Below are positions 36,513-46,888 of a DNA stretch of 64,000 nucleotides, piece after piece. A program made the translations under genes and the position numbers. Below the pieces are notes generated by a model that was not told where the DNA came from, made no database searches, and worked only from the letters and a program-made list of their open reading frames with translations. The DNA comes from Chryseobacterium indologenes. GTDB taxonomy: Bacteria; Bacteroidota; Bacteroidia; Flavobacteriales; Weeksellaceae. The DNA lies in assembly GCF_018362995.1 (NCBI RefSeq), contig NZ_CP074372.1:372001-436000 (forward strand). Direction: 5' to 3'. The stretch's first letter is position 1, and each line of letters begins with the position of its first letter.

Positions 36513-38232
36513 TAAAATTTATGCAGTCATATTAGATCGTTCTGAAAAAGGCTATGGCTCTGGAGGAAATTGTAAAGTAGTTTCATTATTAAGAAATGGT
36601 AATTATGTAACTGGAGAAGAAGATATATTGAATTATTTTGCTACAGATAGAAAACTGTTTTCAAATAAGATTTTTGATTTTGTACCTGATTTGATGGTGA
36701 GAGACCTAATTGAGATTACACCACAATATATAAATAAAGACGTTGAACAAAATAGGAACTATTATGTTTCGCTTCAAAGTGTAAAAAAAATAGGGACGCC
36801 TGTGGTTGATATACCAAGCGAATATTTGGAGCAGGATTTTATTGATCTGGATATCATTTCAAAATATCTTTCTGAAAGAAACCTCTATCCTAATAATCAT
36901 ACTCAAATTTATTTGTGTAATAACGAATCAATTTTCGGTCCTTTTAGGATTTCAAATTATTCTATAACACCCGTTCAGGGCAGGCATACCTATTCATTTG
37001 AGTATGATATTAATGAATTAATAGAAGATGATGATTTAAATTTTATTTTTTTAATTAGTGAACCTAAATCAAAGATAAAAGCAATTGATTGTAGCACACC
37101 TACCCAGTTAGTTGATTTTTTAAAAGGTCGTCTCCAGATTGATAGAGTCAGTTTAAATTTGCTCACCAAGATAGGTAAACAAATAAATGATATTAATAAC
37201 GGTGCATCAGAATTAGATGTTATCCGCTTAAAAAGAGCATCCGATTATATAGGACAACTTTCAATGTCTTTAGAAGAGCTTTTTACAGTACTTAGCAAAG
37301 AAGATTTATGGAATCACGAAATAGGAAATATAGTCGACATATATAGGGATGAGTTTAAAAATTTTGCACTATTAGATATAAATAATTTAATAAAAAAGAT
37401 TGAAGATGACCTCGCTCAAAAACAATCAGAATTGTTATTAACAGAAAATAAAATAGAGAAACAAACTGCTTTGGCCGTAGAACTAAAGAAAGAAATAGAG
37501 TATATTGAAAATCATAAAGACGAACTAATTCTAAATGTAAAATTACTTGCTGGACTACAGTCAGATAAGCCTTTGGAGCAGATTTCTTATAGTAAAAACA
37601 TTTATGACATCATTCAAATTGAAAACAATCCAGTTTTTGATAATATTGACGATTTTTATGATAATTTGAAGGATAATTATAATATTAAAATCAACAATGG
37701 ATCTATTTATGAAGATGGTATTTTGCTTTTAAAAGAAAATAGTTTCTTGGTTGCAAAGAGTGCTGTATTTGTATTAAACTTAATCCCTCACTTGGGGAAA
37801 ACAGAAATATTACTTCAGAATGCTGAAGTTGATTGGTTAAAGTTTAGTTTTTGGAGAGAAAATGGCTTAGAAGAAATCGTTAATAAAGCTACTCTGAATA
37901 AAGAATTAAATTACATCTATATTCTGCAGGATTTCAATATCGCAAGTTTTGAGTGTTATGGTAAGCCTATTTTGGATATTGCAAATAATATTCGCAAATC
38001 CTTATTCGGTAGTAACTCATTTCCAAATAATTTAAAAATTATCCTGATTCAAGCTGATGAAGAAATAGAAGATTTTGCCTTCTCACTAAATAAATCAACT
38101 TTCAAGAATTGGAAATTTCTCCCAGGCGTTATCGATGTGCCCAAAATAGATTTTCCGGTTTGTGATGGTATTGATCTTTTGAATTTTATAGTAGATCGAC
38201 CAGTCGAAGATTATTCAATAAACTATTTTTAA
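36499..38232 (+). CDS. Unrecognised coiled-coil protein, second gene of the DruE-like operon
   Basis: A 577-residue soluble protein. The N-terminal ~250 residues are beta-rich (KIYAVILDRSEKGYGSGGNCKVVSLL). A coiled coil follows around residues 290-350 (KIEDDLAQKQSELLLTENKIEKQ split by heptads). The C-terminal third has alternating strands and helices but no visible Walker motif. The coiled coil suggests oligomerisation or bridging. It starts inside the upstream gene and ends three bases before the next. I do not recognise the family. Confidence 0.7.
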   Translation: MEKISKIYAVILDRSEKGYGSGGNCKVVSLLRNGNYVTGEEDILNYFATDRKLFSNKIFDFVPDLMVRDLIEITPQYINKDVEQNRNYYVSLQSVKKIGTPVVDIPSEYLEQDFIDLDIISKYLSERNLYPNNHTQIYLCNNESIFGPFRISNYSITPVQGRHTYSFEYDINELIEDDDLNFIFLISEPKSKIKAIDCSTPTQLVDFLKGRLQIDRVSLNLLTKIGKQINDINNGASELDVIRLKRASDYIGQLSMSLEELFTVLSKEDLWNHEIGNIVDIYRDEFKNFALLDINNLIKKIEDDLAQKQSELLLTENKIEKQTALAVELKKEIEYIENHKDELILNVKLLAGLQSDKPLEQISYSKNIYDIIQIENNPVFDNIDDFYDNLKDNYNIKINNGSIYEDGILLLKENSFLVAKSAVFVLNLIPHLGKTEILLQNAEVDWLKFSFWRENGLEEIVNKATLNKELNYIYILQDFNIASFECYGKPILDIANNIRKSLFGSNSFPNNLKIILIQADEEIEDFAFSLNKSTFKNWKFLPGVIDVPKIDFPVCDGIDLLNFIVDRPVEDYSINYF

Positions 38233-38235
38233 TCG

Positions 38236-39096
38236 ATGATAGATTTTTTATACTATACATTTTTATATCAATATCAAATAGGCAATACTGAACTAAGTTA
38301 TACTAAAATCAAAAGAGTCTTGTCTAATAGTGTATCAGACTTCCAGAGTGCTGACAAAAATATTTCGGCATTTTATGAACTGCTTAAATATGGTTTAATA
38401 GATGTTTATGAGAAAGATAAATACAGTCTTACCCAATCGTGTATTTTCTCAAATACCAGATCTAATTACAGTTTAGGAATCAACATTCCCGAATCTGTTA
38501 TAGAAAATTTCAAAAACTATAAAATAACCTCTCGTTTAGGGTTGACTATTTTCTATAATCTTCCTTTAGACGAAATTAATACAGAATTGATTCACATTGT
38601 TTTTGATTTTAAATCATACACGAATAATTATAGTAGTGTTAATAAGGCAATTAAAAATTGGAAAGCTATAAAAAAGGAAGAAATAGGACAATATATTTCT
38701 TTAGAATATTATGATTTTCAGTTTAATAAATGGATTAAGACGCAAACCATAGAGGGGGAATATTCACTATTCAAAAAGTATACTGTAAATGATTACTTTT
38801 ATTCATACCTTTTTAAATATGGCAATAATTTTTTTGATATTTCTATTGGAGAAACGGAAAAGATTAGAATGCTAACTATAGGCAACCCTGATAGTAAATT
38901 TATTCAGTATAAGCCAAGTAGTAAAGAAGTTGTCTTGATCTCATATTTTAATTATCCAAACTTCTTATACAAGACGTTTTTTATTACTCATATTTTAAAT
39001 ACAGGAACTTTTCCTTCAGAAAATAAGTTTACAGTTGATCAAAATGACTTTTTACATATTATTAAAAAGTTAAAATTAAATTACGAGATGTTATGA
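38236..39096 (+). CDS. Unrecognised protein, third gene of the DruE-like operon
   Basis: A 286-residue soluble protein rich in tyrosine, asparagine and lysine. The N-terminal ~75 residues ([25 protein letters not shown]) could form a winged helix that reads as helix-helix-beta hairpin. The rest is beta-rich. No catalytic motif is visible. The stop codon overlaps the start of the helicase gene by four bases (ATGA-type), indicating tight translational coupling and probably a fixed ratio with the helicase. The winged-helix suggestion is weak. Confidence 0.7.
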   Translation: MIDFLYYTFLYQYQIGNTELSYTKIKRVLSNSVSDFQSADKNISAFYELLKYGLIDVYEKDKYSLTQSCIFSNTRSNYSLGINIPESVIENFKNYKITSRLGLTIFYNLPLDEINTELIHIVFDFKSYTNNYSSVNKAIKNWKAIKKEEIGQYISLEYYDFQFNKWIKTQTIEGEYSLFKKYTVNDYFYSYLFKYGNNFFDISIGETEKIRMLTIGNPDSKFIQYKPSSKEVVLISYFNYPNFLYKTFFITHILNTGTFPSENKFTVDQNDFLHIIKKLKLNYEML

Positions 39097-42000
39097 AAGA
39101 AAATTTATTTAATATTTGGAATGACTTAAGAATAACCTATCAAAAGTATATTGACACGAGTTTATTCTTTAGTAATAAAAAGTTAGAGGATGAACGCAAT
39201 AGTTTGTTAAGTATTGAAGATACTATTACAAAATATCCGATTATTGAATTTACGCCTAAATATAAAGAATATGATACCATTGAAAATATTTGTAAAGAAC
39301 TTTATTTAGATCCTTCTTTTGCTGTATTTGCAGAAAAAGGATTATTTCCCAATTACAATGGGATTGAAAGTAAACTTTATACACATCAGTATGAATCTTT
39401 AAAGACAGCTGTTGTTGATAGGAAAAATTTGATTGTAACAACCGGTACCGGTTCTGGTAAAACAGAGTGTTTCTTATTCCCTCTTCTATATGATATTCTA
39501 AATGAAAAGATAAAGAATAAAAACACTAATAAAGTTCACAAATCTGCTATTAGAGGTTTGATATTATACCCATTAAACGCTCTGGCCGAGGATCAAATGA
39601 GAAGACTTAGAAGAACGTTATCTTCGGAAGAGGTTGTGAACTGGTTTGATAAATACCTAGACAAGAATTATATTTCTTTTGCAAGATATACAGGTGCAAC
39701 CCCTACTACAGGTGATAGGAATAATTCCAAAACTAAATCGAAAAATGAAAAAGCTTTAAAAGATTTGGACAAAGAATGGGAATCACTTAAGAATCTCATG
39801 GAAGAAGATGCTTCAATATCAACTGATTACTTGTTGGATATCCCAAACAGAAATTACACGGATATTGAACTTTGTGATAGATGGTCAATTCAGGATTTTC
39901 CTCCAGATATTTTTATTACCAATTATAGTATGCTAAATATTATTCTCATGAGAAATGAGGAGCAGAACATTTTTGAGCAAACCAAACAATGGCTACAAGA
40001 ATCACCGGACAATATTTTTCATTTGGTAATAGATGAGCTGCACTCTTATAGAGGGACAAGCGGTACAGAAGTAGCTTATTTATTAAGATTATTACTAAAT
40101 AGATTAGGATTAAATCCAAATTCCAGACAATTGCAATTTCTTTGTTCAAGTGCTTCTATGCAGAACACACCTAGAGTAAAGAAATTTATTGCTGGATTCT
40201 TCGGAATTGAGGAAAATGAAGTAGAAAAAAGATTTACTATTGTTAAAGACAATAAGAAAAATAAATTTCAAGAGAAATTAGAAGACTTAGTTGCTAAGGA
40301 TTTTTTTCACTTAGATAATCTGGATACTGATGTAATTCAAAATATTTTTACAGATAATAAATTATTAGAAAGATTACAATTTCTAATAAGTAAACCAGAA
40401 GAGGCAGACAAGGTTTCAATTGATTTATTTCCTAATGACACTTTAAAAGATGCACTCATTGCATTTGAACAAATTTTAGCTGCTCTTACCATTTTGAAGG
40501 ATAAGAACAATAATACCCTTCAGCCAATAAGGGCGCATTTATTCTTTAGAAATGTAGATGGGCTTTGGGCATGTTCGAATCCAAATTGTTCTGAAATTGA
40601 CCAGAAGTTTCTTTTTATAGGTCGTAATATAGGCAAATTATACAAGCGTCCTCAATCAAAGTGTGTTTGTGGTTCTACAGTCTTAGAGTTATTAAACTGT
40701 CGTCAATGTGGTGAGATATTTCTGAATTCCTGGGTTAATAAACAAGATTTTAATGAAGATTTTAAATACAAATTGTTGCAAGATCCTTCTCTTGATAAAG
40801 ATAGTTTTGTAAATCGTGTAATCTATAATAATACAGAGAAGAAAATAAAGTTTAAAGATTTGGAAGGTGAAAAAGATCTTGAAGATTGGAAACCGGTAAA
40901 TATAGATTTTAAAGATAATTGCTGGTCATATTCTAGGGCTGATTTCAATGCTTTAGTTTTTAGGGGAGGTCCTTCCTATAAAGGCAAATACCCTAACTCT
41001 TGTGTATGTTGTGGTGTTACAGTTAGAGAAGATAAGGTGGATGAAAATACATTAACTCCCATACATAGGCACTATACAGGTGTGCAAAAGATTAATCAGC
41101 TAATGGCAGATGGTTTGATGAGAGCTTTAGCAAAGAAGAATCCTAATAATGCGAAATTAGTTTTATTCTCTGATAGCCGGCAAGCAGCAGCGAAATTGGC
41201 AGCCGGCATCGAATTAGATCATTATAAAGATATTGTTAGGTCATTACTATTAAAGAACCTGGAGAATGAATCCCATTATTATAAATTATTATTAGATTTT
41301 CTAAAAGAGAATATTTCTAAAGAGGATAAGGCTATGCTTCGCAAAAAAGCACGTGCAGATTCTGCTATTGGTGATATTTATGAAGCTATTGAAGAATTGC
41401 ATGATAATCCGAATAAGAATCAGGAAGAAATCTTATCAAAACAAATCACACTGAAAGCAAGAAACGGGATTGCTACCTCTTCTTTAGTTGAAAAAATTGC
41501 TTATGCATTATTGCAAAAAGGGATTAATCCTGGTGGTCCAAAAGATTCTCTAATGACTGATTCTAATAAAAATCCATGGCATGAGCAAGCAGATTTTACG
41601 GCTAACTATTTTAAAGAATTTCAAGATAAATCACTTTTCGAAAAAATAAAAAAATCGTTAAGTGATGAAATTATTTTAAGTTTATTAGCAGGAAGCCGTA
41701 GATCCTTTGAATCTCTAAATATAGGTTATGTCAAACCTCAATTTATATCTCACAAAGAATATGATGATAAATTTATAATAAACTGTATCAAATTATTAGG
41801 TGAATCTTATAGATTAGAGTCAGCACAATCTATTTCTAGATTTACTTCTATGCCACAAAAAGTATGGAAATATGCGAGAGCTTGTCTTAATTTTAATGGT
41901 TATACAAGTACATTTAAAAGTGATTTTTTAGAATTACTAAACGATAATAAGCTGAATAGAGATGACAAATTTGTCTTAACAAGTAAAAATCTGAACTTTG

Positions 42001-44237
42001 TATTGAATGATGGTAATTTAAGCTCCTTTATTTGTAATACTTGTAGTAATATCCAGCTTGTGAATTTTGCTAATATCTGTACCAATTGTTGCAACGGAAC
42101 ATTGGTGGAAGCCAATGAGAATACACTAAACCAAATTCTAAAACAAAATTACTATCTACACTTAGCAAAGGATCAGCAGCATGAAGACAGACGTCTGCAT
42201 TGTGAAGAATTATCTGGGCAAACAGATACAGGGGATGGTAGAAAACGTCAAAGGTTATTTCAAGGCCGTCTTTTTAAATCCGAAAATAAATTAGTAGAAG
42301 AAATTGATTTACTGAGTGTAACAACGACAATGGAAGCTGGAGTTGACATAGGCTCACTTACTGCTGTGATGATGGGTAATGTCCCCCCGCAAAGATTTAA
42401 TTATCAGCAAAGAGTCGGTAGAGCAGGAAGACGCGGAAGTCCTATCTCTATTGCTTTAACCATAGCGAAAGGTAATTCACATGATCAAACACATTACAAT
42501 GAATCTCATCGAATGGTTTCAGCAACGCCTTCTGATCCTTATTTAGAAATGAACAGAGAACAAATTCTTCTTAGGTTTATTAATAAAGAAGTACTTCATC
42601 ATGCCTTTAAAGAACTTGATGTAAAATCCTCTAATGTTCATGGGAACTTTGGAAAAGATTGGGATTGGAAGAACAATAAACCAAGAATAAAAGTATTTAT
42701 TATAGATAATAAAGCTAAAATAATTAATATTATTAATTTCTATAAGAAAGGTTCAAATATTACATTTTCTGCCGATGAAATATATAACGATTTTATTATG
42801 AATCTTACAGATAAAATTGATGAAATATGTACTTTGAGGGTTGATTTTCCACAAGAAGATCTTAGTGAGAAATTAGCTAATGCAGGCATTTTACCAATGT
42901 TTGGTTTTCCAACACAAGTACGTTCACTCTACGAAAAAACACCATCAAAACTGCCCACGGAAAATGTTGTTTCACGTAGTTTATCAATGTCTATTTCTGA
43001 ATTTGCTCCAGGCAGTGAAATTGTTAAAGATAAAAGGATATTAAAGAGTGTTGGCGTTGTTTCCTATGTAACTAAATTTGGCAAAGTTGTTGAAGATGAT
43101 TTTGAAAATTCATTGCGAATAGGCATTAATAGATGTGTGGAGTGTAAAACAATATTTTCGATTAAGCCCTCTTCTGGCAATTGTACACAATGTGGAAATT
43201 ATTTGCAAGAATTAAAAGCAATTTCGCCAAATGGATACTGTGTAGATGAAGAATTACAATCGAAAGATTTTGATGGACGTTTTGAGTTTAGTGCTAGAGC
43301 TGGAGATGTTTCACTTGATCCCAATTCAAATCTAAACTCTCAAAAGCCAATTAGTAATATTTTAGTTTCATCAAATACAATCCCTGACGAAGGCATTGTA
43401 CATCAACTGAATGATAATAATGGTGATTTATTTAAATTAGGAAATATTAGAAATTCAAAAAAATGGGTTGTTAAAGACTTACTGCATGATACTAAAACGT
43501 ATGTTGATAATGAAGACTTTTATGCATTAATTTCAACTCAAAAAACGGGTGTTTTAGCCTTGAAACTATTAGAAACATCTGTACAGCTCGACCTTATTCC
43601 ACCAAACATTTATCAGAAAGCAATTTTTTTAGCTTGGGGATATTTGATTCGCAAGTCAATTTGTGACGAACTTGATATTGAAAATTCAGAATTTAGCATT
43701 GGTTATCGTATTTCGCCTGACACAAAGTCGCATGAAATTTATCTTGTAGAAACTGCCGACAATGGAGCTGGTTATACTAATTATTTAAATGGTCAGCAAG
43801 ATATTGAAATAAGTAGAAAAGTTTTTATAGATAATTTAATTAAAAATGGCAGAATTTATTCTGCTTTACTAAAAGATTCTCATAGTAATGATTGTTTCAC
43901 ATCGTGTTATGATTGCTTGCGTGATTATTATAATCAGAAACATCACTCAATGCTAAATTGGAGATTTGCTTTGGATTTGGCGCAGCTTAGTAGTGATAAA
44001 AATGCCGAAATGAGCTTTAATCAAGAATATTGGGAGAGTTTTTTCAGGGATTATTTGTCAAGATTAATTAGTAATAAATACGATGGACAATTGATACAAA
44101 ATCAAAACATCTATTCTATCAAACACAAAAATGCTGAATACACACTTATACAGCACCCTTTCTGGAGTGAAATGTATGTCTCATCATTATTACTAAAATA
44201 TAAATATAATAACTCGATTCAATTAATGGATATTTAA
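39093..44237 (+). CDS. DruE-like giant DEAD/DEAH helicase with zinc ribbons and DUF1998-type C-terminus
   Basis: A 1714-residue superfamily 2 helicase. Walker [10 protein letters not shown] is near residue 117, [15 protein letters not shown] follows, motif [11 protein letters not shown] near 313, [14 protein letters not shown], and motif [13 protein letters not shown] near 1103. At least four CxxC-type zinc sites are scattered (CSNPNC...CVCG...CRQCG near 490-550, CVCCG near 633, CNTC...CTNCC near 980, CVEC...CTQCG near 1350). The C-terminus has the DUF1998 hallmark [26 protein letters not shown]. Length, motif order and C-terminus match DruE of Druantia. The three upstream proteins are not ones that I recognise from Druantia types, so this may be a variant. 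DISARM DrmA/B and DpdJ-type helicases are less good fits. Confidence 0.78.
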   Translation: MKENLFNIWNDLRITYQKYIDTSLFFSNKKLEDERNSLLSIEDTITKYPIIEFTPKYKEYDTIENICKELYLDPSFAVFAEKGLFPNYNGIESKLYTHQYESLKTAVVDRKNLIVTTGTGSGKTECFLFPLLYDILNEKIKNKNTNKVHKSAIRGLILYPLNALAEDQMRRLRRTLSSEEVVNWFDKYLDKNYISFARYTGATPTTGDRNNSKTKSKNEKALKDLDKEWESLKNLMEEDASISTDYLLDIPNRNYTDIELCDRWSIQDFPPDIFITNYSMLNIILMRNEEQNIFEQTKQWLQESPDNIFHLVIDELHSYRGTSGTEVAYLLRLLLNRLGLNPNSRQLQFLCSSASMQNTPRVKKFIAGFFGIEENEVEKRFTIVKDNKKNKFQEKLEDLVAKDFFHLDNLDTDVIQNIFTDNKLLERLQFLISKPEEADKVSIDLFPNDTLKDALIAFEQILAALTILKDKNNNTLQPIRAHLFFRNVDGLWACSNPNCSEIDQKFLFIGRNIGKLYKRPQSKCVCGSTVLELLNCRQCGEIFLNSWVNKQDFNEDFKYKLLQDPSLDKDSFVNRVIYNNTEKKIKFKDLEGEKDLEDWKPVNIDFKDNCWSYSRADFNALVFRGGPSYKGKYPNSCVCCGVTVREDKVDENTLTPIHRHYTGVQKINQLMADGLMRALAKKNPNNAKLVLFSDSRQAAAKLAAGIELDHYKDIVRSLLLKNLENESHYYKLLLDFLKENISKEDKAMLRKKARADSAIGDIYEAIEELHDNPNKNQEEILSKQITLKARNGIATSSLVEKIAYALLQKGINPGGPKDSLMTDSNKNPWHEQADFTANYFKEFQDKSLFEKIKKSLSDEIILSLLAGSRRSFESLNIGYVKPQFISHKEYDDKFIINCIKLLGESYRLESAQSISRFTSMPQKVWKYARACLNFNGYTSTFKSDFLELLNDNKLNRDDKFVLTSKNLNFVLNDGNLSSFICNTCSNIQLVNFANICTNCCNGTLVEANENTLNQILKQNYYLHLAKDQQHEDRRLHCEELSGQTDTGDGRKRQRLFQGRLFKSENKLVEEIDLLSVTTTMEAGVDIGSLTAVMMGNVPPQRFNYQQRVGRAGRRGSPISIALTIAKGNSHDQTHYNESHRMVSATPSDPYLEMNREQILLRFINKEVLHHAFKELDVKSSNVHGNFGKDWDWKNNKPRIKVFIIDNKAKIINIINFYKKGSNITFSADEIYNDFIMNLTDKIDEICTLRVDFPQEDLSEKLANAGILPMFGFPTQVRSLYEKTPSKLPTENVVSRSLSMSISEFAPGSEIVKDKRILKSVGVVSYVTKFGKVVEDDFENSLRIGINRCVECKTIFSIKPSSGNCTQCGNYLQELKAISPNGYCVDEELQSKDFDGRFEFSARAGDVSLDPNSNLNSQKPISNILVSSNTIPDEGIVHQLNDNNGDLFKLGNIRNSKKWVVKDLLHDTKTYVDNEDFYALISTQKTGVLALKLLETSVQLDLIPPNIYQKAIFLAWGYLIRKSICDELDIENSEFSIGYRISPDTKSHEIYLVETADNGAGYTNYLNGQQDIEISRKVFIDNLIKNGRIYSALLKDSHSNDCFTSCYDCLRDYYNQKHHSMLNWRFALDLAQLSSDKNAEMSFNQEYWESFFRDYLSRLISNKYDGQLIQNQNIYSIKHKNAEYTLIQHPFWSEMYVSSLLLKYKYNNSIQLMDI

Positions 44238-44419
44238 GTTTTAATTTTGGTTGATAATATTATAAAATATTGAAAACTTGAATATTATTATTTATTCTAT
44301 TGCTTTATTGAGGATAATTTATTAACATAAGCAGGAAATTTAAGTTCAATATTTCATTCAAAATCATTTACTCTAAATATAAAAATGCTGCAGCAATAAT
44401 TTACAACAACATTCTGCTT

Positions 44420-44660
44420 TGGCTCAAAAACTAAGCAACTCAACACCAAACCTGCGTAAAAATTGAGCAGAATATTTAAATGCGTGCTCAAAATTTAAAC
44501 AACCATATCTCTGAAGTTTATCCAGGAAAGTAAAGCAGCTCATATCCCTGCGTAAAAATTGCGCCACTTTTTTAAAAACTGGCTCAAAAATGTTACCACA
44601 AAACGCTTACCTGGCTCAAAAAGTAAGCCTGTCATCCCTAACCCTGCACAGAATTTGAGC
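44420..44660. repeat. Array of seven alternating inverted repeats with ~32-base spacing
   Basis: Forward units contain (T)GGCTCAAAAA at 44420, 44580 and 44612, with a degenerate GCTCAAAATT at 44486. Reverse units contain CCTGCGTAAAAATTGAGC or close variants at 44451, 44547 and 44643. Each shares the core GCTCAA or its complement TTGAGC. Start-to-start distances are 31, 35, 61, 33, 32 and 31 bases, close to three helical turns per step with one double step. The array lies in the 818-base non-coding region 44238-45055, before two small DNA-binding protein genes. It resembles iterons or a multi-site operator. Role unknown. Confidence 0.65.
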
Positions 44661-45055
44661 AACCTTGAATTCATTGCTTTTCCGTTTTTTTTCTTTTCAG
44701 AAGCAATTAATTCAACTAATTAATAATCAATTAAATAAGATTTTTTTCAGAGCTCTGAAAAAATGAGCAGCATTACTTTGCAAGATGTGTCTTTGTATAT
44801 ACAAACTTTTCAAGTTTTATATCCAAGACTCTCTTGCCTTTTTTGCAAAAAGGGGAAAAGACTTCGGAACTCGTCTTTTTTTCTTTGTAAACCATCTAGT
44901 AGATTCCAATTTATTCTTTTTTAATCTCCAAAAGATTCCTGTATCATCCAGATTGTTCTTATTTAGCCCACGCTCCTCTAACACTATTGTTTTCAATGTT
45001 TTAATGCTACAAATTTGTAAAAGAAAACTAAGTTGAAAATAAAAATGAAGTAGTT
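44661..45055. other. Non-coding leader before the excisionase-like gene
   Basis: About 400 AT-rich bases follow the repeat array. A hairpin with AAAAGAC/GTCTTTT arms occurs near 44856-44879, followed by a T-run, which looks like a terminator or attenuator. A hydrophobic 83-codon frame here has no gene-like features, and I do not call it. Confidence 0.45.
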
Positions 45056-45316
45056 ATGATCGTAAACCTAATCACCAAAGAAGACCTTCAGGAATTTAGA
45101 ACCGAATTGCTGGAAGACATACAAAACCTATTTCAAATCAAGATTTTCCAGCAGAAATTATGGCTGCGTTCGTCAGAGGTCAAAGCACTTCTGAAAATCT
45201 CCTCCGGAACATTGCAGAAGCTACGCATCAATGGAACTTTATCTTACACCCGTGTCGGTGGGACACTATATTACAATTACAAAGACATTGAAGAAATGCT
45301 GAAAAATAAGCAATGA
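45056..45316 (+). CDS. Excisionase/MerR-like helix-turn-helix protein
   Basis: An 86-residue protein. After an N-terminal helix (TKEDLQEFRTELLEDI) comes a winged helix-turn-helix of the excisionase family (LWLRSSEVKALLKISSGTLQKLRINGTLSYTRVGGTLYYNYKDIEEML). In Bacteroidota integrative elements such proteins act in excision or transcription control. It is the first of two small genes after the repeat array, which may hold its binding sites. It starts at an ATG after an A-rich leader and ends 25 bases before the next gene. Confidence 0.8.
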   Translation: MIVNLITKEDLQEFRTELLEDIQNLFQIKIFQQKLWLRSSEVKALLKISSGTLQKLRINGTLSYTRVGGTLYYNYKDIEEMLKNKQ

Positions 45317-45341
45317 TATTTCGAAGCACCGAAACTAAATT

Positions 45342-45674
45342 ATGAATTATATTAAACATCTTACAGCTTTCTATGAAAAGGTGGCTCAGGATCATACGCT
45401 TAATCCATCACACATCAGCCTCTATTTAGCCTTATTCCAGTTCTGGAATTTCAGCCGTTTCCGAAATCCGGTCAGTATTTCACGCGATGAGGTGATGCGC
45501 ATCAGTAAAATCCGCTCAAAAGCCACCTATCATAAATGCCTGAAGAATCTCCATTCTTCGGGCTATATTGATTATCAGCCGTCTTATAATCCGTTTCAGG
45601 GAAGTCAGGTGGTGATGTTGGATTTTGATGGGGAGTTGAAGGCTGGTGTTAAACAGCAAGATAGGAAAAAGTAA
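45342..45674 (+). CDS. Winged-helix regulator/replication-type protein of Bacteroidota mobile elements
   Basis: A 110-residue protein with a winged-helix look: HISLYLALFQFWNFSRFRNPVSISRDEVMRISKIRSKATYHKCLKNLHSSGYIDYQPS. This form is common next to excisionase-like genes in Bacteroidota integrative and mobilisable elements and is annotated variously as a regulator or replication-associated protein. The missing neighbours would be mobilisation genes, which are absent here, so the pair may be a relic of a formerly mobile backbone or part of excision control. Confidence 0.7.
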   Translation: MNYIKHLTAFYEKVAQDHTLNPSHISLYLALFQFWNFSRFRNPVSISRDEVMRISKIRSKATYHKCLKNLHSSGYIDYQPSYNPFQGSQVVMLDFDGELKAGVKQQDRKK

Positions 45675-45757
45675 TTTTTTCTTAAAATCCCCAACGAATA
45701 AATTGAATAAGTATTTTTAATCAATTCCTAAATAAACTTACGTAAGGATCTTAGTAT

Positions 45758-46867
45758 ATGATATTGATGAAGGATAATGGAAATAATGTTAAATTTGTAA
45801 ATATGCATCAATTATCATCCACTCTTTTCAAATCCATTAAGCATTTGATTGAAAATGCTAAGAATAGTATCGTCCGCAATATTAACACTACTATGTTGTT
45901 AACTTATTTTGAAATAGGTAGAATAATTGTTGAGGACGAACAAAATGGCAGAGATAGAGCCGAATACGCTAAGGAGATACTTAAAAAACTCAGTAAACAA
46001 TTAACGAAAGAATTTGGAAGAGGATATTCTATTTCAAATCTGGAATATTTCAGAAAATTTTATTTAACATTTCAAGACAGAATTCCCCAATCGATGACTG
46101 GGGAATTTAGAAAATCCCAATCACTGATTGGGATTTCTTCAGAAAATTTATATGATGAAATACCATCTCGTAATTTACCATTTACACTATCGTGGACTCA
46201 CTATATACAATTACTTAAAATTGAGAATGAAGACGAAAGAAACTTTTATGAAATAGAAGCTTCTCAAAACAATTGGAGCGTAAGAGAATTGACCAGACAA
46301 TATAATTCTGCAATTTATGAAAGATTAGCTCTTAGCAGGGATAAAGAAGGTGTGAAACAATTAGCTCAAAAAGGGCAAATTATAGAAAAGCCCACCGACG
46401 TTCTAAAAAGTCATTATGTTTTGGAATTTCTGGATTTGAAAGAAGATAGTCGCTATTCCGAAAGTGATTTGGAGACAGAAATCATCAATAAGCTGGAACA
46501 TTTTATGTTAGAATTGGGTAAAGGTTTCCTTTTTGAAGGCAGGCAACGGCGATTTACTTTTGACGGTGACAGCTTTTTTGTGGATTTGGTTTTCTATAAT
46601 CGGTTGCTAAAATGTTTTGTTCTATTAGATTTAAAAATTGGAAAACTAACCCACCAAGATATTGGACAGATGCAGATGTATGTAAATTATTATGATAGAA
46701 AGATAAGAACGAAGGATGAAAATCCTACAATAGGAATCATTCTCTGTAAAGAGGAGAACAAAACAGTGATAGAATTTACACTTCCGGAAAACAATAAGAC
46801 CATTTTTGCGAAAGAATACAAAGCTATTCTTCCAAGTAAAGAAGAATTAAAAAAACAAATTGGATAA
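45758..46867 (+). CDS. YhcG/DUF1016 PD-(D/E)XK nuclease-family protein
   Basis: A 369-residue protein. The N-terminal DUF1016 helix bundle reads LTYFEIGRIIVEDEQNGRDRAEYAKEILKKLSKQLTKEFGRGYSISNLEYFRKFY in separate blocks. The C-terminal nuclease domain has GRQRRFTFDGDSFFVDLVFYNRLLKCFVLLDLKIGK, giving the D...DxK arrangement. Such proteins are often embedded in type I or type IIG restriction loci. It ends 21 bases before the restriction-methylase gene, so it is likely to be in the same operon. Start chosen at 45758 with an AGGA site ten bases upstream. An ATG nine bases on is also possible. Confidence 0.88.
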   Translation: MILMKDNGNNVKFVNMHQLSSTLFKSIKHLIENAKNSIVRNINTTMLLTYFEIGRIIVEDEQNGRDRAEYAKEILKKLSKQLTKEFGRGYSISNLEYFRKFYLTFQDRIPQSMTGEFRKSQSLIGISSENLYDEIPSRNLPFTLSWTHYIQLLKIENEDERNFYEIEASQNNWSVRELTRQYNSAIYERLALSRDKEGVKQLAQKGQIIEKPTDVLKSHYVLEFLDLKEDSRYSESDLETEIINKLEHFMLELGKGFLFEGRQRRFTFDGDSFFVDLVFYNRLLKCFVLLDLKIGKLTHQDIGQMQMYVNYYDRKIRTKDENPTIGIILCKEENKTVIEFTLPENNKTIFAKEYKAILPSKEELKKQIG

Positions 46868-46888
46868 CCATCAATAAAAACTAAACCC

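Noticed and set aside
39093..44237. DISARM (DrmA/DrmB) or Dpd helicase
   Set aside because: No phospholipase D-type or DISARM methylase partner and no 7-deazapurine genes are present. Motif order and size fit DruE better.
44420..44660. Possible CRISPR array
   Set aside because: Units alternate in orientation, are not identical and share only short cores. There is no leader, no uniform repeat-spacer pattern and no cas gene nearby.
44785..45036. An 83-codon hydrophobic frame after the repeat array
   Set aside because: It lies in T-rich non-coding DNA, overlaps a hairpin and T-run, and has no ribosome site or recognisable content.
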